Positions 33,634-41,421 of a DNA stretch of 41,430 bases are shown here, piece after piece. Each line of letters starts with the position of its first letter. The first letter of the stretch is position 1. The position numbers were made by a program, and so were the translations under genes. The stretch spans positions 1-41,430 of the forward strand of contig VMSR01000305.1 in the NCBI GenBank assembly GCA_013792075.1. The letters are read 5' to 3'. The notes under the pieces are model-generated. The model was not told the origin of the DNA, did not search any database, and saw only the letters and a program-made list of their open reading frames with translations. Origin of the DNA: Desulfobacula sp. GTDB lineage: Bacteria > Desulfobacterota > Desulfobacteria > Desulfobacterales > Desulfobacteraceae.

Positions 33634-33671
33634 TTTCCGGGCCGATCACCAGATTTTAATGGAGATCTGCA

Positions 33672-35654
33672 ATGATGAAATATTTATTTGCGCGGTGGAT
33701 TGTTGTGCTATTAGTCCTCGGAATGTGTGCCCTGCCTGCCTGGGGAAAAGAAGCGAATCCAGATGAAACCAGAAGTCAGGTTATGGAGACCATGGTGGTG
33801 ACCGCAGGAAGGCTTGGGGAAAAAAAACAAAACCTGACCACCAATATTACAATTTTCACACAAGAAGATATCCGGCAGTCCTCTGTTCAGGAGTTGAGCG
33901 ATTTGCTGGCCAAGGAAGGCTTTATGATCCGGGAATATCCCAATTCAACCATTTCGGTGGGGATTCGCGGGCTTCGAACAGAAACCCATGGCAATGACCT
34001 TTCCAGCCATGTGTTGATTCTGATCAACGGGCGGCGGGCCGGCACCGGAAACCTGGCCAAGATTTCCATGGACAATGTTGAGCGCATTGAGCTCATCCGG
34101 GGCCCCGGGTCGGTTCAATACGGTGCTTCCGCCATGGGTGGGGTTATCAATATCATCACCCGACAAGGGGATGGCAAGCCTTCGGTCTTTGCCGAAACCA
34201 CCCTGGGAAGCTGGGACTTCAAAGGGGCCTTGGCCGGATTTTCCGGTCAGTTCAAAAATTTTGATCTTTCCGCAACCTTTTCCAAATCATCCCAGGATGA
34301 CTATGACACGGCCGAGGGCAGTCGATATTATAATACCGGCTATGATACCAAGGAGCGGGCAAGCTTCAATGCCGGCTGGACCTTTGCACCGAAGAACAGA
34401 GTCGGCTTTACCTATACCGGGTATGAAGGGGATAAAATCGGCAAACCAGACTACCTGAGCAAAAATAATCAAGTCCAATACATAGACCATGCCTTAAAAA
34501 GTGCAGATCTTGTTTATGACGGCCAGACATCGGACGGATTTTTATTGTGGAACCTGCGCTATTTTAAAGGAAAAGATGAGTACGAGACCTTTGATCCATC
34601 CAAAAAAAGTGAACATACCTACTACAGGGATACAGACCACCAGGGACTCCAGGCCCAGGTAACGGCCAAGTGGGAGTTCGCCCATGTAACGGCCGGTGGC
34701 GACTGGACCGATTATGCCATCCGCAACACCTATACAAGAGCCGGTGGGGAAAACACCTATGAAAACCCGGCCGGATTTCTCATGGCAAAAACCATGCTGA
34801 TGGAAGACAAACTGGTGCTGTCGGCCGGAGGACGATATGACAAATATGAGGTAACAAGTGATGACGGCCGGAGCAAAAATAAAACCCATTGGTCTCCAAG
34901 TGCGGGAGCGGTCTATAAATTTACGTCACTATTCAGTGTCCGGGCCAATTATGCCCAGGCCTTCCGGATGCCCACAACAGACGAGCTTTTCATGTACAAT
35001 GACTACAGCGCCTCTGGATATGGTATCTGGTCGGGAAACCCTGAACTGAATCCCGAAAAGAGTAAAACCTGTGAGATCGGCATTGATTACAATCGTGGCA
35101 GCCTGAAAAGCGGCATCACCTATTTTCATACCAAATTTGACGACAAAATTTCCTATGCCTATGATACGGCCAGCGGGATTACCCAATATAAAAATATAGA
35201 AGGTGCCACCATTTCAGGTATGGAAGCCACCCTTGCCTGGGATATCGGAAGCCTGTTCGGCTGGTCCTATGAACTTTCTCCCTATGTGTCTTTTACCGCC
35301 TTAACCGAATATACGGACGAATCAACGGGGAAAGATCTTCAATACACCCCGGAATGGACCGCCTCATATGGTCTGCGGTTTTCCCAAACCGACCATGGGT
35401 TTTCTTCCCGTTTGAATTTTTCCCATATTGGCCAACAGGATATTTTCGATTATGAAGGCACCGGCGCCACAAGTCTTGGCAGATACACCGTGGCCGACCT
35501 GATGATTTCAAAACAATTCTTCTCCTTTGAAAAATACGGGAGCGTAAATTTAAATGCTGAAATAACAAACCTGTTTAACGAGTCCTATGCCGTGGTTCAA
35601 GGGTATCCCATGCCGGGGCGCAGCTTTTATGCCGGCCTGAAATATACCTTTTAA
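33672..35654 (+). CDS. btuB: TonB-dependent outer-membrane receptor, probable corrinoid receptor
   Basis: A 660-residue receptor. Residues 1-25 are a signal peptide (ending ALPAWGKEA). A TonB-box-like ETMVVTA lies at 39-45, the plug domain at about 50-165 (LSDLLAKEGFMIREYP, GIRGLRTE, ERIELIRGPGSVQYGASAMGGVINIITRQG), then a beta-barrel of alternating residues that ends in phenylalanine (AGLKYTF), as outer-membrane barrels do. The cobalamin riboswitch directly upstream, and the corrinoid ABC importer converging on it, identify the ligand as cobalamin or a related corrinoid. Specificity for a particular corrinoid cannot be read from sequence. The start is the first of two adjacent ATG codons, with GGAGA nearby. 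Confidence 0.88.
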   Translation: MMKYLFARWIVVLLVLGMCALPAWGKEANPDETRSQVMETMVVTAGRLGEKKQNLTTNITIFTQEDIRQSSVQELSDLLAKEGFMIREYPNSTISVGIRGLRTETHGNDLSSHVLILINGRRAGTGNLAKISMDNVERIELIRGPGSVQYGASAMGGVINIITRQGDGKPSVFAETTLGSWDFKGALAGFSGQFKNFDLSATFSKSSQDDYDTAEGSRYYNTGYDTKERASFNAGWTFAPKNRVGFTYTGYEGDKIGKPDYLSKNNQVQYIDHALKSADLVYDGQTSDGFLLWNLRYFKGKDEYETFDPSKKSEHTYYRDTDHQGLQAQVTAKWEFAHVTAGGDWTDYAIRNTYTRAGGENTYENPAGFLMAKTMLMEDKLVLSAGGRYDKYEVTSDDGRSKNKTHWSPSAGAVYKFTSLFSVRANYAQAFRMPTTDELFMYNDYSASGYGIWSGNPELNPEKSKTCEIGIDYNRGSLKSGITYFHTKFDDKISYAYDTASGITQYKNIEGATISGMEATLAWDIGSLFGWSYELSPYVSFTALTEYTDESTGKDLQYTPEWTASYGLRFSQTDHGFSSRLNFSHIGQQDIFDYEGTGATSLGRYTVADLMISKQFFSFEKYGSVNLNAEITNLFNESYAVVQGYPMPGRSFYAGLKYTF

Positions 35655-35666
35655 GGAGAAAAAGGC

Positions 35667-35696
35667 CCATCATCCCTGCCAAATTTTTGATGATGG
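35667..35696. terminator. Possible shared hairpin between convergent receptor and importer genes
   Basis: CCATCATC (35667-35674) and GATGATGG (35689-35696) form an 8-bp stem with a 14-base loop in the 68 bp gap between the receptor and ATPase stops. No good T-tract follows on either side, so its efficiency is doubtful. Confidence 0.3.
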
Positions 35697-35722
35697 ATAT
35701 GATCAATTTATCTGCCATTAAT

Positions 35723-36544
35723 TTATGGTGCATTGCTTTTACCTTCCTGTGCATGGGGGTTGATTAAAAACACCCAGGGCTTGTTGGATATGGGGTTGGG
35801 TCTGACCTCAACCCCTGTTTGATACACCGCCTGGATGGATGCCTTTGTCAACACCTCTTCCGGGGTGCCGGCCTTGTAAATTCGGCCGTTGTTTTTGTCC
35901 AGCAGCACCAGGCGGTCGGAATACTCGGCTGCCAGGTTCAGGTCATGGAGCACCATGAGAATGGTCAGGGACAATTGTTCTTTAAGGGTGTTGATAAGGT
36001 TGAGGACCCGGACCTGGTGGGTAATATCCAGGTGGGCCGTGGGTTCATCCAGAACCAGCAGGGCCGGTTCCTGGGTCAATGCCCTTGCAATGGCCGCCAG
36101 TTGCCGTTCTCCTCCGCTGATTTCATTGATTCTGGCTTCTGCAAGGTGTGCAACCCCGGTAAGTTCCATGTAGCGTTGGGCGATGGCCTGATCTTTCTGA
36201 CTTTCAAAAAACTGGTATGGTTCAAAAAAGGGCAGCCGGCCCAGGAGCACATAATCTTTGACCGTCATGGCCGCCGGATCAATGGTTTGCATCACCACGG
36301 CCAGGTGACGGGCAAGGGCTTTGTTGGAAAGGGTCTTAACCTCCTGGCCCTGGATATGGATAGTTCCGGTCTGGGGCACAACGCTTCTTAAAATTGTTTT
36401 GATCAGGGTGGTTTTCCCGCAGCCGTTGGGCCCGATGATGGAGACAAATTCACCCGGAAAAACGGAAAAAGAGATATCCCTGAGGATGATCTTTTGTCTG
36501 TATTGAAAATTCAGGTTTTGAATTGCCACCACTTTTTTTTTCAT
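35723..36544 (-). CDS. btuD: Corrinoid ABC transporter, ATP-binding protein
   Basis: A 273-residue ABC ATPase of the iron-siderophore/B12 group. Walker A is GPNGCGKTT (38-46), the signature is NEISGGERQLAAIARALTQEP and Walker B is ALLVLDEPTAHLD, followed by the switch histidine in MVLHDLN. The ATG at 36544 fits the family start; a GTG at 36574 overlapping the permease stop (GTGA) is a possible alternative that would add ten residues. It is the last gene of the minus-strand operon that begins with the cobalamin riboswitch at 41168, which is why I call it corrinoid-specific and not siderophore-specific. Confidence 0.88.
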   Translation of the reverse strand: MKKKVVAIQNLNFQYRQKIILRDISFSVFPGEFVSIIGPNGCGKTTLIKTILRSVVPQTGTIHIQGQEVKTLSNKALARHLAVVMQTIDPAAMTVKDYVLLGRLPFFEPYQFFESQKDQAIAQRYMELTGVAHLAEARINEISGGERQLAAIARALTQEPALLVLDEPTAHLDITHQVRVLNLINTLKEQLSLTILMVLHDLNLAAEYSDRLVLLDKNNGRIYKAGTPEEVLTKASIQAVYQTGVEVRPNPISNKPWVFLINPHAQEGKSNAP

Positions 36545-36570
36545 TGATCCGTTTGTCTGCAAATCGGTTG

Positions 36571-37578
36571 TCACAGGGTCACCTGCTTTCTGGAAAGGGC
36601 CCAGATAAACATCACCCCGCCGATGATCCCGGTAATCACCCCCACGGGAAGCTCCAGGGGTGCAATGATCACCCGGGCAATCACATCGCACAGGGTGAGA
36701 AAGGCGGCCCCTGAAAGAAAGGAGGCTGCAAGAAGAATCCTGTGGTCCGGGCCTGTGATCATCCGGACAAAATGGGGCACAATAAGCCCCACAAACATGA
36801 TGATACCGGCCACGGCCACGCTCAGGCCCGTCAAAAAGGAAGCAATGATAAAAAGGATTTTTTTGGTCCGGGGGGTGTTGATTCCCAAATTGGCCGCCTC
36901 TTCATCCCCCAAGGCCAGGGCGTTCAGATCCATGCAGAAAAAATAGGAGATAAACAGGCCAACAATGGACCCTGCACAGCAAATCCAGATCAGAGTGGTA
37001 TCGGGTTCATCCAAAGATCCCATGATCCAGAGAACAATGCTCTGGAGGTCATCGGTTTTAGACAGGGCCATGAGCAGCATGACCAGAGAGGAGGCCACAT
37101 AGGAGATCATCACCCCTGTTAACAGCATCCGGTTGGACCGGACATTTCGGTTGTCCCGGTTCAGGTGGTAGACCAGGAAAATCACCAGGCTGGCCCCGAT
37201 AAACCCGGACAGAGGATAGGCAATAATACCGATGACGGCATAAAATTGACACAGGATATTCACACAGACCCCCAGGGATGCGCCGCCGGAAATCCCCAGG
37301 GTGTAGGGTTCCACCAAAGGATTTCTGAACATGCCCTGGAGAAGGGTCCCGGCAAGGCTTAAGGCGCCTCCGATGCCCATTCCCAGCAAAATTCTGGGCA
37401 GCCGGATCCCCATGAGAATACTGTATCCTGCTGTATTCTTTCCTCCCTGCAGGATGTCGGGAATCTGGTTTACAGGAATACCGGCACTGCCCGTGCACAG
37501 GGCCAGAAGCCCCACCGCCACTACAAGGACTGAAAGTACCAAAAGGATCAGTCCCCATCTTTTTAGCCGATGGTTCAT
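36571..37578 (-). CDS. btuC: Corrinoid ABC transporter, permease (FecCD/BtuC family)
   Basis: A 335-residue inner-membrane protein with about ten hydrophobic segments. Family blocks are GIRLPRILLGMGIGGALSLAGTLLQGMFRNPLVEPYTLGISGGASLGV near the N-terminus and VGLIVPHFVRMITGPDHR near the C-terminus, the latter preceding the coupling helix that meets the ATPase. The start at 37578 overlaps the stop of the binding-protein gene as ATGA with GGGGGAT upstream; an ATG four codons earlier (37590) is possible. It would carry corrinoid from the periplasmic binding protein(s) across the inner membrane. Confidence 0.88.
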   Translation of the reverse strand: MNHRLKRWGLILLVLSVLVVAVGLLALCTGSAGIPVNQIPDILQGGKNTAGYSILMGIRLPRILLGMGIGGALSLAGTLLQGMFRNPLVEPYTLGISGGASLGVCVNILCQFYAVIGIIAYPLSGFIGASLVIFLVYHLNRDNRNVRSNRMLLTGVMISYVASSLVMLLMALSKTDDLQSIVLWIMGSLDEPDTTLIWICCAGSIVGLFISYFFCMDLNALALGDEEAANLGINTPRTKKILFIIASFLTGLSVAVAGIIMFVGLIVPHFVRMITGPDHRILLAASFLSGAAFLTLCDVIARVIIAPLELPVGVITGIIGGVMFIWALSRKQVTL

Positions 37579-38432
37579 TGAATCCCCCATGGGATCTCTG
37601 GATGAAGCAGGGGCAACACCCCCCCCAGGCCCTCAACAAAAGTATCAGGGGTGGGGCTGCAGATCATTTCAGGATCCAGCACATGGACCCGGTTTTTTTT
37701 CACCGCATCAATGCTCTTAAAGGCCATCCAGTTTCGTCGTTCAAGTTGTCCGGCGCGTTTGGAACTTCCCATGGTGACAATGAGAATAACGTCAGGATTT
37801 TCCCGGATCACCTTTTCCCTGCTGTAAATGCCCGAAGATTCATTTTCCGCGATGTTGATCCCCCCGCCATACCGGATATATTCGTTGATAAACATCTCTC
37901 GGTTGGCAGAATGGAGGGGTTTGAGCCCGATCTGCAAAAAAACCTTGGGTTTGGCAAGGTTTCTTGTTCGTTCAAGAATCTGGTTGGCCTGTTTTTGGGC
38001 CTTGTCCACAATGATCCGGGCAGCCTGTTCCCGTTCCAGAATTTTTCCGATCATGAGGGTCATTTCGCACATCTGCTCAAAGGTTTTCGGATTTTGGGCC
38101 CTCAGTATGGGGATGGATTGCCCTTCCAAAATTTTGAGCTGTTTTTCCCGGGACAGGGCACTGGCAATTACCAGATCCGGCTGGAGCCGGATAATTTTTT
38201 CAACATTCATCTGGGTGACCGACCCGATTTTTTCTTTGAATTGTGCCGCCTTCGGGGTATTGCAATAGGTGGTATCGGCAATCAGCTTTTCCTGGGCCCC
38301 CACAAGATAGATGGTCTCGGTTATAATGGGGGAAAGGGAGATCACCCGCAGAAAAGACGTTGTTGCTGAAACCTGCCCGGCTGCCACCCCCAAAAAACCC
38401 GCAACAATCCAAAAAAGCATCCGTCTATTCAT
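37575..38432 (-). CDS. btuF: Periplasmic corrinoid-binding protein
   Basis: A 285-residue substrate-binding protein of the BtuF/FepB fold. Residues 1-24 are a signal peptide (MNRRMLFWIVAGFLGVAAGQVSA). The mature part starts with RVISLSPIITETIYLVGAQEKLIADTTYC, the usual first lobe, and has LQPDLVIASALSREKQLKIL and a C-terminal lobe with IDAVKKNRVHVLDPEMICSP. AGGAGA precedes the chosen ATG at 38432. It overlaps the upstream CbiZ-fusion gene by 8 bases and the permease gene by 4. It is the second binding domain of this operon, since the upstream protein also carries one. Confidence 0.87.
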   Translation of the reverse strand: MNRRMLFWIVAGFLGVAAGQVSATTSFLRVISLSPIITETIYLVGAQEKLIADTTYCNTPKAAQFKEKIGSVTQMNVEKIIRLQPDLVIASALSREKQLKILEGQSIPILRAQNPKTFEQMCEMTLMIGKILEREQAARIIVDKAQKQANQILERTRNLAKPKVFLQIGLKPLHSANREMFINEYIRYGGGINIAENESSGIYSREKVIRENPDVILIVTMGSSKRAGQLERRNWMAFKSIDAVKKNRVHVLDPEMICSPTPDTFVEGLGGVLPLLHPEIPWGIQ

Positions 38433-40473
38433 GGGTCTCCTTTTTATGGGCAACCTGTTCCAGGGCACCGGTAAACAGAGCGTTCAGTGCTGTTTTAAGA
38501 ACCGGGGGAATGTGCGGATCCAAGATGAACTCCTGAACTTTTTCCACCTCCTGTCCGGCAATCTGTGAGGCAATGGTTCGGCACCATTCCTGATAAAGAG
38601 TTACATCCCTGATCAGGCCCCGTTCGTGGGCATCGCTCAGGGCAAGGGCGGATTCTAAAAACGCGGCATATTTTTTTTCAAGCACCAGAAGTTCCACAAT
38701 GCCGGCAAACTCATTTTGTGTGATACCCTTTTGGTGCATGCAGTCGCAGGTCACACCCGTTGCAAGGCTGTACAAAGAGATATTTCTCTCCTTGAGACGC
38801 TGGAAAATATGACGGTTGGAAGATATTTTGTTCTGTTTGAGGATTGCCGCGTTCACCCCGGAATAGACCGCCTTTCCAATAAGTTCCCCCATTTTTGAAT
38901 GGCCGCCCGCATTTTCAACGGGCATCCCCTGTCCCTGCACCACCAGTACATTGTCGGTTCCCGTGCCTGTGGCCTGATTTACCAAGGGCGTATAGGTGCT
39001 TCTGATGTCCATGTCGGCAAGCGCTGCACTCTTGGCTTCCGTGGCCGCAATAATGGCCCGGGTCATGGCCCGTTTGGACAATTTCATGTTGGTCAGAATA
39101 ATGATATTGATGGTGCCGGGCTCGTAAAACTGCCCCTCATCCTTTGACATGCGAACCGCATTGGACAGGACTCCGGCCGTGACAAGGGTTGTCACCTTCA
39201 TTTCTTTAAAGCCTTTTTCTATCACGCTCAGGTTGTCCATGTCTGCACCGGTCATCAAAAAAGAGGCGGTTTGAGCCTGCCGTTCATTGGCCTTTAAAAT
39301 GCGGGCCCGGAGATGGTCGCTCCCCCTTTTATGTCCCACACCCCAGGTGGGGGGCGGCGAATAGTGGTTGCCCACGGTCAAGATATTATCCCGCTGGCCT
39401 TCAAGGGTGGACACAATGGTCTGGGGATGTTTGAAATCCACCACCAGGGTCTTGTTGGCAAAATCGTCAATATCACAAGTGTTGATCACAGCCGATTTGA
39501 CATAATCCAGATCAAGATTGATGGGGCGTGACCGGGTGATCCTTACCGGAAGAATATCATTGGCCGGATCTGCAAATTGTTCGGTGTAAATCATGGAGGA
39601 GAGCCAGGAGACAAAATAGCCCGAATGGGCGGCAGCCCTGCAGGTGAGTTCACAGGGGAAATAATAGATCTCTTGGTTCTTTACGGCATCCACCTCTTTC
39701 CAGCCCGGCCGTGAAAAAAAGGCCTCTGCCACCTGCCGGTCATTGCCGCAGGCGTAGATCACCTGGGGATTAAAGGCCATCCACTCCTGCCGGCTCACCT
39801 CGATAACGCTGCCCTCTTTCCCGAAATCCGGCGGGATGCCACCGGACAAACGAATGAGTTCATTCTGAAAAGAGGTGTTGCCTGGGGTCATGATTTTATC
39901 ACGGCCCATGAGCCGGATTACCCGTTTTCGCTTGTTGGGAACGGCCCGGGCCAGTTTTTTTTCGATGTGGGCTATTTCCAGGCGGTTTTTTTTGACCACC
40001 TGCCGGGCCTGAGTTTCCCGGTCAAATAATTTCCCCAGGGCCAGGATAGTACCAAAGGAGTGTTCAATGCTGGGGGTGTCATAGATAAAGAAGGGAATGC
40101 CCGCTTTTTTCAGCGCCTCCATGATCTGCCGGTGAAAAGATCCCAGGATAACCAGATCCGGTTGAAGCGTTTTTATCCGTTCCACTGAGGGTATGAAAAA
40201 TCCGCCCACAACGGCTTTGTCTGCTGCCCCTTCCAGGGTGGCATCATGATAGGTCAGGCCGATTATGGCGTTTCCTGCCCCGATTTCAAACAAAATTTCA
40301 CTGGCACTCGGCACCAGACAAACCACCTTTGTGGGCGGGTTTTCAAGCACCAGATCAATGTTTTTGGGATCACTTACCCCAGAGGAGGCAAATCCATTGA
40401 TGGTGGAAAGCCAGAACAGCACCATGCAGAAGGCCAGAATACTGATCCGGTTCCTATTTTTTTTTGTTTTCAC
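38425..40473 (-). CDS. cbiZ: Secreted fusion of a corrinoid-binding protein and CbiZ amidohydrolase
   Basis: A 682-residue two-part protein. Residues 1-29 are a signal peptide (ISILAFCMVLFWLSTINGFA), so the protein should be periplasmic. Residues 45-300 are a BtuF-like binding domain (VVCLVPSASEILFEIGAGNAIIGLTYHD, LQPDLVILGSFH). Residues about 340-550 are CbiZ, adenosylcobinamide amidohydrolase: GVGHKRGSDHLRAR (378-391), LMTGADMDNLSV (406-417), TAGVLSNAVR (432-441), ATGTGTDNV (501-509) and GGHSKMGELIGKAVY (523-537). CbiZ cuts the aminopropanol amide bond of cobinamides or pseudocobalamin to give cobyric acid for rebuilding. The last 130 residues (cysteine-containing, helical) are unassigned. 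CbiZ is normally cytoplasmic; fusion to a secreted binding domain points to corrinoid trimming before import. The operon is under a cobalamin riboswitch. Confidence 0.87.
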   Translation of the reverse strand: MKTKKNRNRISILAFCMVLFWLSTINGFASSGVSDPKNIDLVLENPPTKVVCLVPSASEILFEIGAGNAIIGLTYHDATLEGAADKAVVGGFFIPSVERIKTLQPDLVILGSFHRQIMEALKKAGIPFFIYDTPSIEHSFGTILALGKLFDRETQARQVVKKNRLEIAHIEKKLARAVPNKRKRVIRLMGRDKIMTPGNTSFQNELIRLSGGIPPDFGKEGSVIEVSRQEWMAFNPQVIYACGNDRQVAEAFFSRPGWKEVDAVKNQEIYYFPCELTCRAAAHSGYFVSWLSSMIYTEQFADPANDILPVRITRSRPINLDLDYVKSAVINTCDIDDFANKTLVVDFKHPQTIVSTLEGQRDNILTVGNHYSPPPTWGVGHKRGSDHLRARILKANERQAQTASFLMTGADMDNLSVIEKGFKEMKVTTLVTAGVLSNAVRMSKDEGQFYEPGTINIIILTNMKLSKRAMTRAIIAATEAKSAALADMDIRSTYTPLVNQATGTGTDNVLVVQGQGMPVENAGGHSKMGELIGKAVYSGVNAAILKQNKISSNRHIFQRLKERNISLYSLATGVTCDCMHQKGITQNEFAGIVELLVLEKKYAAFLESALALSDAHERGLIRDVTLYQEWCRTIASQIAGQEVEKVQEFILDPHIPPVLKTALNALFTGALEQVAHKKETHE

Positions 40474-40500
40474 ATTCAGTTCCCAATTTGTTTAAGGTGA

Positions 40501-40800
40501 TTAATCGGCTATCTCATATTCCGGTGTTTTCTTTTCTCCGTCCGGGTGATTGGGGGTTCGATATAATTTCATATCTTGTCCAAATTCATAATCCGGCAAG
40601 CGACCAAAGCCCTGGGGATGATTCTCTGTCCTATAGATCAGGCCATCATTTCCCAGGTCATAGTCTGGCTTTTCACTATGACCACTGGGGTGGAATACAG
40701 TTCTGAAAAATTTTCCTTCGCAAATCAGGTAGATGGGTTCTTTGTTGTTCAATAATGTTTGGGTGGATACCTTAAAGATCTTGAGCTGATGTTGTTTCAT
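40501..40800 (-). CDS. Small three-repeat protein, first gene of the corrinoid operon
   Basis: A 99-residue protein with no signal peptide and no family I recognise. It contains three tandem repeats of about 25 residues with the pattern FRT/YRT-x-x-HP-x-G-x5-PDYE/D: KFFRTVFHPSGHSEKPDYD, LIYRTENHPQGFGRLPDYE and LYRTPNHPDGEKKTPEYE. Each repeat carries an HP-x-G turn and an acidic end. Histidines and acidic residues at fixed places could bind metal or a corrinoid, which is a guess. The start at 40800 has the very strong AGGGGAGG; a longer frame to 40851 runs back into a leader hairpin. It is the first gene after the cobalamin riboswitch, 27 bases before the CbiZ fusion. Confidence 0.7.
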   Translation of the reverse strand: MKQHQLKIFKVSTQTLLNNKEPIYLICEGKFFRTVFHPSGHSEKPDYDLGNDGLIYRTENHPQGFGRLPDYEFGQDMKLYRTPNHPDGEKKTPEYEIAD

Positions 40801-40826
40801 TGCAAGCCTCCCCTTTGGTGTTTGAT

Positions 40827-40849
40827 GGGTTCTCCTAAAAGGAGAACCC
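40827..40849 (-). other. Leader hairpin in front of the small repeat gene
   Basis: GGGTTCTCCT (40827-40836) and AGGAGAACCC (40840-40849) form a perfect 10-bp stem with a three-base loop, between the riboswitch terminator and the ribosome binding site of the repeat gene. No T-tract follows. It may stabilise the message or form an additional control element. Confidence 0.55.
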
Positions 40850-40902
40850 AAAATTAAAAAACAACCCGCCGTGGATCAGGCTTGAAATGCCTGGGTCTTG
40901 GA

Positions 40903-40944
40903 CAAAAAAAACTCCGGATCGATTTTAAAAAATCGATCCGGAGT
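40903..40944 (-). terminator. Intrinsic terminator of the importer-side cobalamin riboswitch
   Basis: On the minus strand ACTCCGGATCGATT pairs perfectly with AATCGATCCGGAGT (14 bp; plus-strand arms 40911-40924 and 40931-40944) and is followed by eight T. It lies between the riboswitch and the first gene of the operon. Confidence 0.85.
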
Positions 40945-41004
40945 AGCCCTTTGCTTCATCCAAGATCCAAAAACACCCCTTCGTCCTCGAAGGGTGTGCA
41001 ACAT

Positions 41005-41168
41005 TTCAGGTAGGTCTTCTGACTCTTGGATCTTCCTAGTAGCTTTTGCCTTCCCATCAAGTTAATAATTGACAGTGGCGTGAGAAAAGCGTTCGTCCCC
41101 AATTACAGCGGCGGGCCCGTCCCTGATTTTCACAGGTGTTCCCTATTAAGCATTTTCATGCACCTGAA
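41005..41168 (-). ncRNA. Cobalamin riboswitch upstream of the corrinoid import/salvage operon
   Basis: Read on the minus strand: TTCAGGTGC at the 5' end, GGGACGGGCCCGCCGCTGTAA, then CGCCACTG, GATGGGAAGGC and AGTCAGAAGACCTACC. P1 is a perfect 7-bp stem between TTCAGGT (41162-41168) and ACCTGAA (41005-41011). A hairpin at 40973-40997 and the terminator at 40903-40944 follow. The bases ATCCAAGA just before the B12 box (plus 41024-41031) can pair with TCTTGGAT downstream (plus 40958-40965), a possible antiterminator. High cobalamin should switch the operon off. Confidence 0.93.
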
Positions 41169-41176
41169 CTGATATG

Positions 41177-41205
41177 TTCTTAGGTTGAAAAAAAATTAAA
41201 GTCAA
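41177..41205 (-). promoter_or_regulatory. Promoter of the corrinoid import/salvage operon
   Basis: On the minus strand TTGACT (41200-41205), 17 bases, TAAGAA (41177-41182). The start would fall close to 41170, right at the riboswitch 5' end. Confidence 0.55.
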
Positions 41206-41274
41206 CATTAATTTTGAGAGCCGGAGTAATCTTCCGTTTTTTAATAATGAGGGCCTTTGAATCGGAAAAAAGTA

Positions 41275-41303
41275 TTGACACTGTCCTGGGTTTTCACTAT
41301 TAA
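41275..41303 (+). promoter_or_regulatory. Promoter of a small RNA or leader at the window end
   Basis: TTGACA at 41275-41280, exactly 17 bases, TATTAA at 41298-41303; the start would be near 41310. Back to back with the minus-strand riboswitch promoter, about 70 bases away. Confidence 0.65.
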
Positions 41304-41309
41304 GGTCCA

Positions 41310-41421
41310 TTAGTAATCACCAGAAGGTGATAAAGTAAGTAATTCTAAAATTGTTACCATACGTTAAGCCACGAAGGCCTTTTTTTTATGAATAAAAAAA
41401 GCTTTGTGGCTTTTTTGTTTT
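41310..41421 (+). ncRNA. Candidate small RNA or 5' leader with its own terminator
   Basis: No gene is visible from 41206 to the end. After the promoter come the hairpin TCACC-AGAA-GGTGA (41317-41330), an imperfect hairpin between GTAAGTAATT and AATTGTTAC (about 41335-41358), then a long stem in which AAGCCACGAAGGC (41366-41378) pairs with GCTTTGTGGCTT (41401-41412), extended by a T7/A7 inner stem and followed by a T-rich run. This gives a transcript of about 110 nt. It could be a free small RNA or a leader whose gene lies beyond the window. I could not match it to a known riboswitch class. Confidence 0.4.

Noticed and set aside
35723-37578. Siderophore (iron) ABC transporter
   Set aside because: The ATPase and permease families also serve siderophores, but the upstream cobalamin riboswitch, the CbiZ fusion and the riboswitch-controlled receptor favour corrinoid.
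41310-41380. Cyclic-di-GMP (GEMM) riboswitch
   Set aside because: Only an ACGTTAAGCCACG stretch recalls the class; the GGCAAACC half and the GAAA-loop hairpin are missing.
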